Source: Gammaproteobacteria bacterium
Lineage (GTDB): Bacteria > Pseudomonadota > Gammaproteobacteria > Steroidobacterales > Steroidobacteraceae
DNA length: 64,000 nt
Assembly (NCBI GenBank): GCA_030831085.1
Contig: JAURLT010000003.1
Coordinates: 43,107-107,106, forward strand
Reading direction: 5' to 3'
The translations under genes and the position numbers were made by a program. A model generated the notes under the pieces. The model worked only from the letters and a program-made list of their open reading frames with translations. It was not told where the DNA came from and made no database searches. Within the stretch, counting starts at the first letter, position 1. Every line of letters begins with the position of its first letter. Below, in pieces: positions 10,421 through 22,629 of this stretch.

Positions 10421-11602
10421 GTGTCAGACAGAAGCCATGCCTTCGACGGCTGGATCCGCGGCGAATTCACCGAGCTCAACACCTCGCTGGAAGAGCTCTA
10501 TTTTACCCAGCAAGACCGGGCAAACGTCGACGGCATCGGTATGGATCTCAAGCAGCAACTGCTTGAACAGGGGCAGCGACACATCTTGGGACTGCTGCAG
10601 GAGGGCAATACCGACGAGGGCTTCGACCGTGGCTTCGACCTGCTGGGTAACGTCGGCCTGTACATGGCGGCTTGCGAACGGCACGGCATCACCAGCGCCA
10701 GCCGAGACGCCAGGTCTTCACTGCAAGAGGCTTCCGCGCTGGCCATGCAACTCGGCGCCTCGCTGGGTGTCACTCCCCGCTTTGCCACCAGCCATCTTGC
10801 CACCCACAACCGGGCTGTGACTGGACGCTGCAAAAGCTTTACGCGCCTCGAGGCTGAGCGCATCTTCAACGACTACAATACGCTTGCCATTTTTGCCTAC
10901 AAGCGCGCCGCGGACGCCCTGCTGCGTACCCTGCCGCTCGGCGTTACCCATCGGGTCACCTGCGACCTGCTGAAGGCAGCAGGTGACGCCTTGAGGGACG
11001 TGACCGCTTACAACGCAACCCTGTTCGAAACCCTCGACATCGAGAGGTTCTTTTATAACGTGCGCCCGTATTTCAAGTCGCACCGGGTAGGACAACACTT
11101 GTACCGTGGAGCCAACGCCGGGGATTTCGCCGGCATTAACGTCATCGATCTGTTGCTCGGGCTCTGCCGGGCAGACCACGCCTACTATTCGCAGCTACTG
11201 GTCGACAAGTTTCTGTACATGCTGCCCGAAGACCAGGCCACCCTGCGGGACTGCATGCGACGCCGCAGCCTGATGGACGAGTTCCTGGCGCTGGACCCAG
11301 CCACCCATCAGCAGCCCTGGTATCGGGATAACCTCGCTGCGTTTCTGGAGGTCTGTGGGCTGCACGGCCAGGCCGCCGCGCAGCATCACGACCAGCTGGT
11401 GGGACGATTCATCACCCAGCCGGCAGGTGAACTCGCCGACCGACACCTGGCCAACCTGACCGCCAGCGGGCCACCGCTGCCAGTGCTACTTAAAGCCCTG
11501 GAAACCCTGCGGGATCTGCGCATGGCAGCCAAGCACCCGGACATCCCCAGCAGGCATGACGACCTTCAGAAGCTGCGCCGATCGCTTCACCTTGACCGGT
11601 GA
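10421..11602 (+). CDS. PrnB-like (DUF1864) putative haem protein
   Basis: A 393-residue protein, GTG start, no signal peptide. I recognise the DUF1864/PrnB group of the indoleamine/tryptophan dioxygenase superfamily by the central run FFYNVRPYFKSHRVG, then YRGANAGDFAGIN, IDLLLGLCRAD and LPEDQATLRDCMRR. PrnB itself rearranges a chlorotryptophan in pyrrolnitrin synthesis. Most DUF1864 members have no known function, and no pyrrolnitrin genes are nearby. The C-terminal region CGLHGQAAAQHHDQLVGRF is rich in His and is where I would expect the proximal haem ligand, by position only. It overlaps the convergent OB-fold gene by 16 bases. Family assignment is from memory of motifs, not a search. Confidence 0.6.
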   Translation: MSDRSHAFDGWIRGEFTELNTSLEELYFTQQDRANVDGIGMDLKQQLLEQGQRHILGLLQEGNTDEGFDRGFDLLGNVGLYMAACERHGITSASRDARSSLQEASALAMQLGASLGVTPRFATSHLATHNRAVTGRCKSFTRLEAERIFNDYNTLAIFAYKRAADALLRTLPLGVTHRVTCDLLKAAGDALRDVTAYNATLFETLDIERFFYNVRPYFKSHRVGQHLYRGANAGDFAGINVIDLLLGLCRADHAYYSQLLVDKFLYMLPEDQATLRDCMRRRSLMDEFLALDPATHQQPWYRDNLAAFLEVCGLHGQAAAQHHDQLVGRFITQPAGELADRHLANLTASGPPLPVLLKALETLRDLRMAAKHPDIPSRHDDLQKLRRSLHLDR

Positions 11603-12234
11603 ATGTCCCCAGTGGTTCGGGGCAGCACCTCTATACTGGTCAGGAACTGGCTGCTCAGACCGGTCACCCTGATCGCGATACCAGGACGCAGGTAACCGAT
11701 TCGGAACGGATTAATCCCCGTGCTGGCCGCGATGAATACCTGCACCTCACCCGAACCGTCATCAATGAACAGGCTGTAGCCATAGGGGAGGTCGTCGGTC
11801 GGACCACGCACGATCGTGCCCTCCACCTCCAGCAGCAGGCCCTCGGTAGCCTCACCCACCTCACCGGTGCCGACCGACAGGGGCCGCCAGGCTTGCGCAC
11901 CGTCGATGACCTCGACCTCGTCCAGGGAAGCAGGCCTCAGCACGAGCTGCCCAAAACCATCGTCCCCCACCTCACCCGTCACCCGAACCCGACGGTGAAA
12001 CTGCAGGCGCGGATCGTCGCTGAGACTCACATAGATTCCGGCGGTATCGTCTTGCAGCGCGAATCCCTGGTCGAAGGTTGAGGCCGAGAACACCGATGAG
12101 GGCACGGTCACCGAGCCCTCTACCGTCACGCGACTGCCCTGCTCAAGGGAGCGCGCCTGGGAGATGGTGGATTCACCAGCGAATGCCGACTGGACAAGCA
12201 GCGACGCAGCGCACAGCAACAGTAGATGGACCAT
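11587..12234 (-). CDS. Exported OB-fold protein of unknown function
   Basis: About 215 residues with a signal peptide (MVHLLLLCAASLLVQSAFA, cleavage before GES). The rest is two OB-like beta units: SRVTVEGSVTVPSSVF...FALQDDTAGIYVSL and LLLEVEGTIVRGP...SLFIDDGSGEVQVFI, each ending in a RVTG turn (RVRVTGEVGDD, AIRVTGLSS). That pattern (function word, then DD-x-A/S-G-x-I/V) is typical of small exported nucleic-acid- or ligand-binding OB domains; no enzyme motif is visible. The ATG at 12234 was preferred to the one at 12252. It lies downstream of the siderophore receptor with a 362-base gap, so a functional link is only possible, not shown. Confidence 0.7.
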   Translation of the reverse strand: MVHLLLLCAASLLVQSAFAGESTISQARSLEQGSRVTVEGSVTVPSSVFSASTFDQGFALQDDTAGIYVSLSDDPRLQFHRRVRVTGEVGDDGFGQLVLRPASLDEVEVIDGAQAWRPLSVGTGEVGEATEGLLLEVEGTIVRGPTDDLPYGYSLFIDDGSGEVQVFIAASTGINPFRIGYLRPGIAIRVTGLSSQFLTSIEVLPRTTGDIHRSR

Positions 12235-12596
12235 CAGCACCCGCTCCTGCAACCGCCACCGGAGGAATTTCCGGAACTGGATGCACCTACACCGTGACAG
12301 GGTCCGGTTAGCAGTGCAAGTTTGTAAGTTATTAAGTCAAACAGTTAAAAACCAGCGCCAAGATGCGCTCGTGTCGCGTATGACCATCACCTGATTGTCA
12401 CTGCCAGTACTGGTCCCGATCGTCGCACCAGCGGCGTGGCCTCGCCAGGACCTTGTTCCTCAAGCGCTGGATCAAGACTTCTATTCCGCGATCGCTAGTG
12501 GGCCGGGGCGGCGGCAAATCCTGCTTTCCGGTAAGGGCCAACCTCACCCCGGTCGCGGTGCTAACCGGTTGAGTATGGCGCCTGCTGTATCGACGA
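12235..12596. other. Intergenic stretch with no confident gene
   Basis: 362 bases between the exported OB-fold gene and the end of the TonB receptor. Bases 12318-12352 are AT-rich and could hold the OB gene's promoter, but no convincing -35/-10 pair was found. A plus-strand open frame ending at 12311 encodes APATATGGISGTG then TYTVTGSG before a stop, resembling the start of DUF5666-type domains (see findings). A second open frame at 12395-12649 has no recognisable content. No terminator hairpin with a T-run was seen. Confidence 0.6.
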
Positions 12597-14681
12597 TCAG
12601 AAGCGGGCCGAGAGCGTCAGCCTTGCAGCCAGCCCTGATCCCGGCGTGATGTTGTTGTCGTTGTGGGCGGTGAACCAGTAACGCTCGTCGGTGAGGTTTT
12701 CGATGTTGAGTTGCAGGTCGAGGTTGTCGCTGACGAAAAAGAACAGCGCTGCGTCGAGCCGGGTGTAGCTCGGCAGCACGACCGCGTTGGTGATCGAGGC
12801 AAATTGCTGGTCCTGATGCACGACACCCAGGGCCACGTCGAACCTCGGGCTGAGCTGGACGCGGTTCCACAATGAGGCGCTGAACTCCGGCACCAGGGCC
12901 GCCTTGCGACCGGCAGGTGCGGCAGCCGTGGTCGAGGTGATCTCGGACTCCTGGAAAGTCATGGCGCCGATCACGTGCCAGCCTTTGCGCAGTTCGCCCT
13001 GCAGCGAGATCTCAACGCCCTCAGAGCGCTGTGAGCCAGTCAGGACGGTACTGCCCGGCTCTGCGCCCGGCGCCACGGTGTTGGTGCGATCCAGCCTGTA
13101 CAATGCCGCAGACAGCAGCAGCCCGGACGATGGCTGCCAGCGCAGCCCGACCTCGTAATTCTCGAACTCCTCCGGCGCCAGTGCTGCCCGCGTGGCATCC
13201 AGTGAACTGAACTGTTCGCCAGACTGGGGCAGGAAGGCTTTGCTCCAACCCCCATACACCGACCACCCTGGCATCGGCTCCCAGACCAGGCCCACCCGAG
13301 GCGAAAGAAAGTCGTCCTTGCGGGCGTAGTCTTCGGCACCCGGCCGCCGATCATCAAAACCGAGGTCAAAGCTGTCCCAGCGCACCCCAACCACGGCATT
13401 CAGGCTCTGGGTGAGCGCCACCTGGTCCTGTAGCAGCACGGCAAACAGATCAAGGTTGTTCTCGTTTTCCAGCGCCGGGGCCACGGCAAAGTCAGGCAGG
13501 AAATCGCGCCCGCGATCGTCCAGGGAAAATATGGCCGAGGCAGTATTGATCCGCAGGTTACGGCTGCGCTGGTGCCCAGCTTCGAGGCCCACCAGCACCG
13601 TGTGGTCGACAGCCCCCAAGGACCCCTGCCAGACGAGGTCTGCCTGCGCCAGCAGGTTCTGACGATCGGTCGCAGACAGATAGGAGGAAATCCGCGAACT
13701 GCTCGTGACTGGATCCACCGCGCCGCCCGGATAGACGTTGGCATAGAACTTGGCGTAGTCGCCATAGGACACGGCGGCCCGCAGCGAGAGCCCGTCCCCC
13801 AGGTCGTGGCTCAACACGCCACGCCCGGTCAGCACCTCGATGTCACTATTTGAGAGGGAGGGATTGCCAAAGTAGGTGCCGGCCGGACCCTTCCACGGCC
13901 GCCCCTCCAGCGACGGCACGCCGCGATCCACGGTGCGCTGGTCCGTGAAATACTCGCCGAAGACATCCAGACGGGTGGCTTCGCTGAACTCGAAGCTGAG
14001 AGCCGGCGCTATCCCCCGGCGGGCGATCTCGACCTCGTCCCGGTACGAATCGCTCTCCTCGACTACCAGGTTCACCCTGCCCGAGATCTGTTCACCCAGT
14101 TGATCGCCGAGGTCCGCAGCCATGCGTGACTGCCCGTGCGTGCCCAGCAGCAGGTCCAGCTGACGGACCCGGTCGCCGCTCGCGTACTTCGATACCCGAT
14201 TGAGCGCACCGCCCCCGGTCCCTCGCCCGAACACCAGGGCTGAGGAGCCCTTGAGCACGTCTACCCGCTCGACGTTATACAGGTCCCTCAGGTACTGCAG
14301 GTCGTCGCGCATGCCATCCATGAAGAAATCGGAGGTGGTCAGGTTGCCCCGAAAGACCGGGGCGTCCCGGTGCCCCTCGCCCTGACCCATGGTGACCCCG
14401 GGGACGTAGCGCACCAGATCGCCCAGCCCGGTCATGGCCTGGTCGTCCATGACGTCACGAGTGACCACGAAGACCGACTGGGGCAACTCCTCGATGGGCG
14501 TGGGAGTACGAGTCGCGGAGCCGGTCTCCTCCTCACGGTACAGCTCCCGCGTGCCGTATACGTAAATCACCTCGCCAATCGATTCGGGGGATTCGGCCTC
14601 GCTCTCAGCCAACACTTCTGCGGGGATCAGTAACGCTGCGAACAAGCCCGTCCAAAAGATGAAACGGATCGGCGAGGACAT
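12597..14681 (-). CDS. TonB-dependent siderophore receptor
   Basis: A 694-residue outer-membrane receptor for ferric siderophores. After a signal peptide (FWTGLFAALLIPAEVLA) comes the plug domain: TPIEELPQSVFVVTRDVMDD, then RGNLTTSDFFMDGMRDD, NVERVDVLKGSSALVFGRG and GGALNRVSK, the signature of the Fiu/FepA/FhuE-like siderophore subclass. The 22-strand barrel ends in Phe (LTLSARF), as expected for BAM insertion. No N-terminal signalling domain is present, so it is not a FecA/FpvA-type signal transducer. Two Fur-like boxes overlap its promoter. The specific siderophore cannot be read from sequence. Confidence 0.93.
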   Translation of the reverse strand: MSSPIRFIFWTGLFAALLIPAEVLAESEAESPESIGEVIYVYGTRELYREEETGSATRTPTPIEELPQSVFVVTRDVMDDQAMTGLGDLVRYVPGVTMGQGEGHRDAPVFRGNLTTSDFFMDGMRDDLQYLRDLYNVERVDVLKGSSALVFGRGTGGGALNRVSKYASGDRVRQLDLLLGTHGQSRMAADLGDQLGEQISGRVNLVVEESDSYRDEVEIARRGIAPALSFEFSEATRLDVFGEYFTDQRTVDRGVPSLEGRPWKGPAGTYFGNPSLSNSDIEVLTGRGVLSHDLGDGLSLRAAVSYGDYAKFYANVYPGGAVDPVTSSSRISSYLSATDRQNLLAQADLVWQGSLGAVDHTVLVGLEAGHQRSRNLRINTASAIFSLDDRGRDFLPDFAVAPALENENNLDLFAVLLQDQVALTQSLNAVVGVRWDSFDLGFDDRRPGAEDYARKDDFLSPRVGLVWEPMPGWSVYGGWSKAFLPQSGEQFSSLDATRAALAPEEFENYEVGLRWQPSSGLLLSAALYRLDRTNTVAPGAEPGSTVLTGSQRSEGVEISLQGELRKGWHVIGAMTFQESEITSTTAAAPAGRKAALVPEFSASLWNRVQLSPRFDVALGVVHQDQQFASITNAVVLPSYTRLDAALFFFVSDNLDLQLNIENLTDERYWFTAHNDNNITPGSGLAARLTLSARF

Positions 14682-14700
14682 GAACTCGGCTCCAACATTA

Positions 14701-14719
14701 GATGCGAATGATTCTTGTT
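14701..14719 (-). promoter_or_regulatory. Fur box 1, downstream of the receptor promoter -10
   Basis: GATGCGAATGATTCTTGTT on the plus strand has a perfect GAATGATTC core and, by eye, matches a common gammaproteobacterial Fur box (AATGCGAATGATTCTCATT) at 16 of 19 positions. It covers the predicted transcription start (about 14716) of the siderophore receptor, so iron-loaded Fur bound here would block initiation. Confidence 0.75.
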
Positions 14720-14722
14720 ACG

Positions 14723-14751
14723 ATCGTAGTTCGGATGAAAATGAGAGTCAA
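14723..14751 (-). promoter_or_regulatory. Sigma-70 promoter of the siderophore receptor
   Basis: On the minus strand: -35 TTGACT (14751-14746), a 17-base spacer and -10 TACGAT (14728-14723). The start would fall near 14716, giving a leader of about 35 bases. Flanked and overlapped by two Fur-like boxes. Confidence 0.65.
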
Positions 14752-14758
14752 TTTCAAT
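14740..14758 (-). promoter_or_regulatory. Fur box 2, over the receptor promoter -35
   Basis: AATGAGAGTCAATTTCAAT on the plus strand matches the Fur pattern AATGATAATCATTTTCATT at 15 of 19 positions by eye. It covers the -35 and part of the spacer, so two Fur dimers could bracket the promoter. Confidence 0.6.
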
Positions 14759-14884
14759 TAGAAAACTGGAGCCCTGCCACCTGCGTGTGAGTGCTAGACG
14801 GCCCTTATTATTAAGGCTTGGGTTCGTGGTTAAAGTCTTGTCTAAAAAATTATGTCTATAAAACAATCTCTTACGTGGTCTTTT

Positions 14885-16471
14885 CTATTCCCACTCAATC
14901 GTTGCCGGCGGTTTTCCCGTCACGTCGTACACCACGCGTGAAATGCCCTTCACCTCGTTGACGATGCGCCGTGAGCACACATCCAACAGTTCATAGGGCA
15001 GGTGCGCCCAGCGGGCGGTCATGAAGTCGATGGTCTCCACCGCACGGAGCGCGATCACCGGTTCGTGACGGCGCCCGTCGCCGGTCACCCCAACGCTCTT
15101 CACTGGCAGGAACACCGCGAAGGCCTGGCTGGTCTTCTCGTACCACCCTGCCCGGCGCAACTCCTCGATGAAGATGTGATCTGCGAGCCGTAGCGTATCG
15201 GCCGCTTGCGGTGTGACTTCGCCCAGGATCCGTACGCCCAGCCCAGGGCCCGGAAACGGATGGCGATGAATCATCTCCGCAGGCAGCCCCAGTTCCAGGC
15301 CGATGCGGCGGACCTCATCCTTGAAAAGTTCTCGCAGCGGTTCAACCAGCTGCATGCGCATGCGCTCTGGCAGGCCACCGACGTTGTGGTGGCTCTTGAT
15401 GACGTGCGCCTTGCCGGTCTTGGCACCCGCCGATTCGATCACGTCCGGATAGATGGTCCCTTGGGCGAGGAAGTCGACGTTCTCGATGCGTCCGGCCTCC
15501 TCCTCGAAGACCTCGATGAACAGGCGGCCGATGACCTTGCGCTTGGCCTCCGGGTCCGCGACTCCGGCCAGCTCGCCAAAAAAGCGCTCTGCCGCGTTGA
15601 CGCGAATCACCTTGACGCCAAGGTTCTTGGCGAACACCTGCATCACCTGGTCGCCTTCCTGGTGGCGCAGCAGGCCATGGTCGACGAACACGCAGGTCAG
15701 CTGATCGCCGATGGCGCGGTGCAGCAGCGCGGCGACGACCGAGGAGTCCACGCCACCTGAAAGTCCCAGCAGCACGCGCCCCTGCCCCACCTGAGCCCGA
15801 ACGCGCTCGATGGCATCCTCGATGATGTTCCCTGCAGTCCACGCGGAGCCGAGGCCACAGACCTGATGCAGGAAGCGCTCGTAGATCCGCTGCCCCTGCC
15901 GAGTGTGGGTGACTTCCGGATGAAACTGCAGGGCATAGATGGAGCGCGACTCGTCGGCCATGCCGGCGATGGGCACGTCACCGGTGGAGGCAATCACCAT
16001 GAAGCCCGGGGGCAGTTCCACCACCCGGTCACCGTGACTCATCCACACGTCGAGCAGCCCATGCCCCTCGGCATTCACCCGATCCTCGATGTCCTTGAGC
16101 AGCAACGAGTGACCCCGTGCCCTCACCTCCGCATAGCCGAACTCATGGACCTCGCCGGGCTCTACCCGGCCGCCGAGACTCGCCGCCAGGGTCTGCATGC
16201 CGTAGCAGATACCCAGGATGGGCCTTCCAGCCTTCAGTACTGCCGGCGGCACCGCGGGTGACCCCGGCTGGGTAACGGATTCCGGCCCGCCGGAGAGGAT
16301 GTAGCCGCGCGCACCGAAGTCCAGGATCTGGGCCTCGTCCGCGTCCCAGGGGAAAATTTCGCAGTAGACCCCCAGTTCACGCACCCGCCGGGCGATCAAC
16401 TGGGTGTACTGAGAGCCGAAATCCAGGATCAATACCCGGTCGGCATGGATGTCGCTGGCGCTGGGCTGCAT
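14885..16471 (-). CDS. guaA: GMP synthase (glutamine-hydrolysing)
   Basis: Aminates XMP to GMP. The 528-residue protein has an N-terminal class I glutaminase domain ([17 protein letters not shown] with the catalytic Cys, then [10 protein letters not shown] with the His), a PP-loop ATP pyrophosphatase domain ([16 protein letters not shown]) and the C-terminal dimerisation domain ending [11 protein letters not shown], the invariant GuaA tail. It follows guaB by 7 bases as a guaBA operon. Confidence 0.98.
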   Translation of the reverse strand: MQPSASDIHADRVLILDFGSQYTQLIARRVRELGVYCEIFPWDADEAQILDFGARGYILSGGPESVTQPGSPAVPPAVLKAGRPILGICYGMQTLAASLGGRVEPGEVHEFGYAEVRARGHSLLLKDIEDRVNAEGHGLLDVWMSHGDRVVELPPGFMVIASTGDVPIAGMADESRSIYALQFHPEVTHTRQGQRIYERFLHQVCGLGSAWTAGNIIEDAIERVRAQVGQGRVLLGLSGGVDSSVVAALLHRAIGDQLTCVFVDHGLLRHQEGDQVMQVFAKNLGVKVIRVNAAERFFGELAGVADPEAKRKVIGRLFIEVFEEEAGRIENVDFLAQGTIYPDVIESAGAKTGKAHVIKSHHNVGGLPERMRMQLVEPLRELFKDEVRRIGLELGLPAEMIHRHPFPGPGLGVRILGEVTPQAADTLRLADHIFIEELRRAGWYEKTSQAFAVFLPVKSVGVTGDGRRHEPVIALRAVETIDFMTARWAHLPYELLDVCSRRIVNEVKGISRVVYDVTGKPPATIEWE

Positions 16472-16478
16472 GGCGGCC

Positions 16479-19366
<2,888 letters not shown>

Positions 19367-19375
19367 GGCGGCACG

Positions 19376-20770
19376 CTAGCGCTTCGAATGCCTGATCATG
19401 CGCTTGCGGCTGCGACGCTGGCGCGGGGTCAGCACATTGCGCCGACCCGCGAACGGATTCGCCTCGCTGCGGAACTCCACCTTCACTGGCGTCCCGTGCA
19501 GGTCGAAGGCCTTGCGGAAACAGTTGGTCAGGTAGCGCCGATAGTCCTCCGGCGTCCGCTCGGCCTGCGTGCCGTGGATGATGATCAGCGGCGGGTTGCG
19601 TCCGCCCTGGTGGGCGTAGCGGAGTTTCACCCGCCGACCCCTCACCAGCGGCGGCTGGTGCTGCTGCATGGCGGCCTCCAGCACCCGGGTGAGTTCTGGC
19701 GTGGGCAGTTCACGCATCGCCGCAGCGAAGGCCGCCTCGACCGAGTTCATCATCTCTCCCACTCCGCTGCCGTGCAGGGCGGAGATGAAATGCACGGGTG
19801 CGAATTCGAGGAAGCGTAGCCGGGCCTCCAGCTGCGAGCGGATCTCCGCACGCTGCTCGGCTGCCACGTGGTCCCACTTGTTGACCGCCAGCACCATGGC
19901 CCGCCCCCGATCGGCGACGATGCCAAGCAGGGTGGCATCCTGCTCGGCAATGGTCTCGCGAGCGTCCAGCACCCCGATGACCACATGCGCCTGCTCGATG
20001 GCCTGCAGCGTCTTGATCACGCTGAAGCGCTCCAGCGGATCCTCCACCCGAGCCCGCCGGCGTACGCCAGCGGTGTCGATCAGCTCATACTGGCGTCCGT
20101 CCCGCTCGAAGGGAACGCTGATGGTGTCGCGCGTGGTACCCGGCTGGTCGAAAGCCACCAGCCGCTCCTCACCGAGCAGCCGGTTAATGAGCGTTGACTT
20201 ACCCACGTTGGGCCTGCCCACCACGCAGACCCGGATCGCACGCGGCAGAGTATCCTGTGCCTCATTCCCGTCCTCCTCCTCCGGTGCCTCGCCCAGCACG
20301 GCATCGATCAGCGCGTCCATGCCCCGACTGTGTGCGGCAGAGACGGGTATCGGCTCACCGAGACCAAGGGCGTGGAACTCGGCCACCGCCATCTCCCCGT
20401 CGCGCCCCTCGGATTTGTTGACCGCCAGCACGGCGGACTTGCCGCCGCGACGCAGCACCCCGGCGACGAAGCGATCGCCCTCGGTCAGGCCCTCCCGACC
20501 GTCGACCACGAACACGACATGATCAGCCTCGTCGATCGCGCGGCGGGTCTGCTCGGCCATGGCCTGCTCGACGCCGCGTGGGGTTTCCAACAGTCCCCCG
20601 GTATCGATCACGATGAAACGGCGATCGTCGGCTCGGCCGTAGCCGTATTGACGGTCGCGGGTCACGCCGGGCTGGTCGGCGACCAGCGCATCGCGACTGC
20701 GCGTCAGGACGTTGAACAGGGTGGACTTGCCCACGTTGGGGCGTCCGACCAGGGCGATGACCGGCAGCAT
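19376..20770 (-). CDS. der: Ribosome-associated GTPase Der (EngA)
   Basis: Tandem-GTPase needed for 50S assembly. 464 residues starting [20 protein letters not shown]: the first G domain has its P-loop at residues 8-15, the second repeats [16 protein letters not shown] near 190, each followed by [12 protein letters not shown] and NKSE/NKWD motifs. A C-terminal KH-like domain ends in a basic tail (RQRRSRKRM). It lies downstream of bamB, the usual order. Confidence 0.97.
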   Translation of the reverse strand: MLPVIALVGRPNVGKSTLFNVLTRSRDALVADQPGVTRDRQYGYGRADDRRFIVIDTGGLLETPRGVEQAMAEQTRRAIDEADHVVFVVDGREGLTEGDRFVAGVLRRGGKSAVLAVNKSEGRDGEMAVAEFHALGLGEPIPVSAAHSRGMDALIDAVLGEAPEEEDGNEAQDTLPRAIRVCVVGRPNVGKSTLINRLLGEERLVAFDQPGTTRDTISVPFERDGRQYELIDTAGVRRRARVEDPLERFSVIKTLQAIEQAHVVIGVLDARETIAEQDATLLGIVADRGRAMVLAVNKWDHVAAEQRAEIRSQLEARLRFLEFAPVHFISALHGSGVGEMMNSVEAAFAAAMRELPTPELTRVLEAAMQQHQPPLVRGRRVKLRYAHQGGRNPPLIIIHGTQAERTPEDYRRYLTNCFRKAFDLHGTPVKVEFRSEANPFAGRRNVLTPRQRRSRKRMIRHSKR

Positions 20771-20797
20771 GGGCAACAACCGGGCCGGGCGCCCGGC

Positions 20798-21961
20798 TCA
20801 GCCTCTCGGTCGGGCGCGATAGGCGGCGACGGAGCCTTCGTCGTCCTGAACCAGCAGCAGGCCGCCGGCAGAGCGCATGGGATTCCCGACGCGCGCGCCC
20901 GGCCCACGGGTACGGGCGAGGAACGCGCCAGACCCGGCGTCCAGCCAGTGCAGATAGCCCTCAAAGTCGGCCACTACCACCGCTTCACCATCCACCACCG
21001 GTGGCGACAGCCGTCGGAGGCGGAGAGCACCCTGACGCCAGCGCTCCGAGCCGTCTCTGCGACTGAGCGCAACCACGGCGCCTTCGGAATCGGAAACGAA
21101 CAGGCTATCGCGCCCCAGTGCCAGCCCGCGATGGCTGGAGAGGTCGCGCGCCCACCAGAGCTGGCCACTTTCGCGGTCGATCATGGCCGCACGGCCCTGA
21201 AAGCCCACGGCGAACACCTCGCCCTCGGTAACGGCCACCGCTGAGTCAATGTCCACCAGGCGGTCGATCTCGGTCCTGCCGCTGGGTGCCGAGACGGTAG
21301 CGGACCACAGCAGGTCGCCTGAGTCGAGCACCAGTGCCGCCACCTTGCCGTTGTCGAAGGCGCAATAGACCTGCGCGCCCTCGATCACCGGCGGAGCGGA
21401 ACCGCGCAGCGTCAGCCGTGGGGCAGGTTGTTCATAGGTCCAGACCAGCATGCCATCGGCCGCGTTCAGCGCATGCACCCGCCCATCCACGGTATGCACC
21501 ACCACCCTGCCCTCGCCCACCGCGGGGGCAGCGAGGATCTCGCCATTGACCCGCGCGCTCCAGCGCAGGCTACCGCTGCCGGCTTCCAGCGCAAACACGT
21601 ATCCCTCTGGGGAGCCCACGACCACGAGGCCTGCACCGACACCTGGCCCGGCGCTGAGGCTGCGATCCACGTCCGCCTTCCATCGTGCCCGGCCATCCGC
21701 CAGACCTACGGCGATCACCTCACCGCGCGCGCCGGCCAGAAACGCCTGCTCATCCTCCACCGCCGGGGCCAAAGCCAGGCGCTGGACATCGTCGCCGCCA
21801 CCCATGCCCACGCTCCAGGCGCGCGACACGGTCCAGGAGGCTTTAAAATCCACGAGCTCAGCAGGCGGTTCGACGTCCTTGTCCTTGCTGCAGGCCGCCA
21901 GCAGGACGCCCACCAACAGCAACGTGACCAGCCGGACTTCGTGACTGATTCGAACGCTCAT
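20798..21961 (-). CDS. bamB: Outer membrane assembly factor BamB
   Basis: Lipoprotein of the BAM complex. 387 residues with a lipobox (LLLVGVLLAAC, Cys about residue 24) followed by an eight-bladed PQQ-type beta-propeller seen as repeated AxxADGRARWKADV, ALEAGSGSLRWSARV, ALNAADGMLVWTYEQ and VLDSGDLLWSATV blades. Its ATG overlaps the yfgM stop by 4 bases, so the two are translationally coupled, and der follows. Confidence 0.96.
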   Translation of the reverse strand: MSVRISHEVRLVTLLLVGVLLAACSKDKDVEPPAELVDFKASWTVSRAWSVGMGGGDDVQRLALAPAVEDEQAFLAGARGEVIAVGLADGRARWKADVDRSLSAGPGVGAGLVVVGSPEGYVFALEAGSGSLRWSARVNGEILAAPAVGEGRVVVHTVDGRVHALNAADGMLVWTYEQPAPRLTLRGSAPPVIEGAQVYCAFDNGKVAALVLDSGDLLWSATVSAPSGRTEIDRLVDIDSAVAVTEGEVFAVGFQGRAAMIDRESGQLWWARDLSSHRGLALGRDSLFVSDSEGAVVALSRRDGSERWRQGALRLRRLSPPVVDGEAVVVADFEGYLHWLDAGSGAFLARTRGPGARVGNPMRSAGGLLLVQDDEGSVAAYRARPRG

Positions 21962-22629
21962 TCAGGTTCTCCCGCCTGGGTGACGCCGGCAGCCTCGGCC
22001 TGTGCCAGCTTCAGTTGCAGGAGATCGAGGTCGACCTCGCCAGGCTCGCCACCGGACTCAGCGGCTGCCACCGCCAGGCGGTAGGCACTCGCCGCCGCGC
22101 CCGCATCGCCCTGGGCCCAGCTGGCATCGCCGCGAAGTTCCTCTACCCGGGCCTCCGCGCCGGGAGCGTCGAGCTTGGCCAGAATCTCCAGCGCGGCCTC
22201 GGGCTGCTCCTGCTGCAGGCGGATCCGCGCCAGACGCAGGCGGGCCACGGTCGCGAGTTCGGCGTCCTGATGCCCCGCGAGGCCCTGCAAGCGCGTAGCT
22301 GCCGCGTCGTACTCCCCCGACTCGACCTCCACTCTGGCCATCATCAGCTGCGCCTGTCCGGCGTAGGCAGTGTCAGCGAAGTCGGCGTCGAGTTGCTGAG
22401 TGAGGGAGGTGGCTCGCTCGCGGTCTCCGGCCTCCACCGCATCCACCAGTTCCCCAAAACTTACCGCAGCCTCCTCAGCCTTGCGGTCGAGGTGGCTATT
22501 CCAGCCCTGCCAGCCATACAGACCGCCAAGTCCAAGACCCACACCCGCCACCAGCCACAGCCAGTTTTCCTTGAACCACTGCTTGAGCTGCTCAGCCTGC
22601 TCGCGTTCGTCCAGGTATTCGTCAACCAT
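21958..22629 (-). CDS. yfgM: YfgM-type periplasmic TPR protein
   Basis: A 223-residue inner-membrane protein with one N-terminal transmembrane segment (NWLWLVAGVGLGLGGLYGW, about residues 21-39) and a periplasmic TPR domain (DTAYAGQAQLMMARVEVESG, then AxLRLARIRLQQEQPE repeats). YfgM associates with SecYEG/PpiD in E. coli. Order hisS-yfgM-bamB-der is conserved. It overlaps hisS by 8 bases and bamB by 4. Confidence 0.93.
   Translation of the reverse strand: MVDEYLDEREQAEQLKQWFKENWLWLVAGVGLGLGGLYGWQGWNSHLDRKAEEAAVSFGELVDAVEAGDRERATSLTQQLDADFADTAYAGQAQLMMARVEVESGEYDAAATRLQGLAGHQDAELATVARLRLARIRLQQEQPEAALEILAKLDAPGAEARVEELRGDASWAQGDAGAAASAYRLAVAAAESGGEPGEVDLDLLQLKLAQAEAAGVTQAGEPE

Noticed and set aside
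14761..14884. Terminator or small RNA in the AT-rich gap after guaA
   Set aside because: The hairpin CCTTA-ATAA-TAAGG near 14800 is short and has no T-run after it; nothing else is supported.
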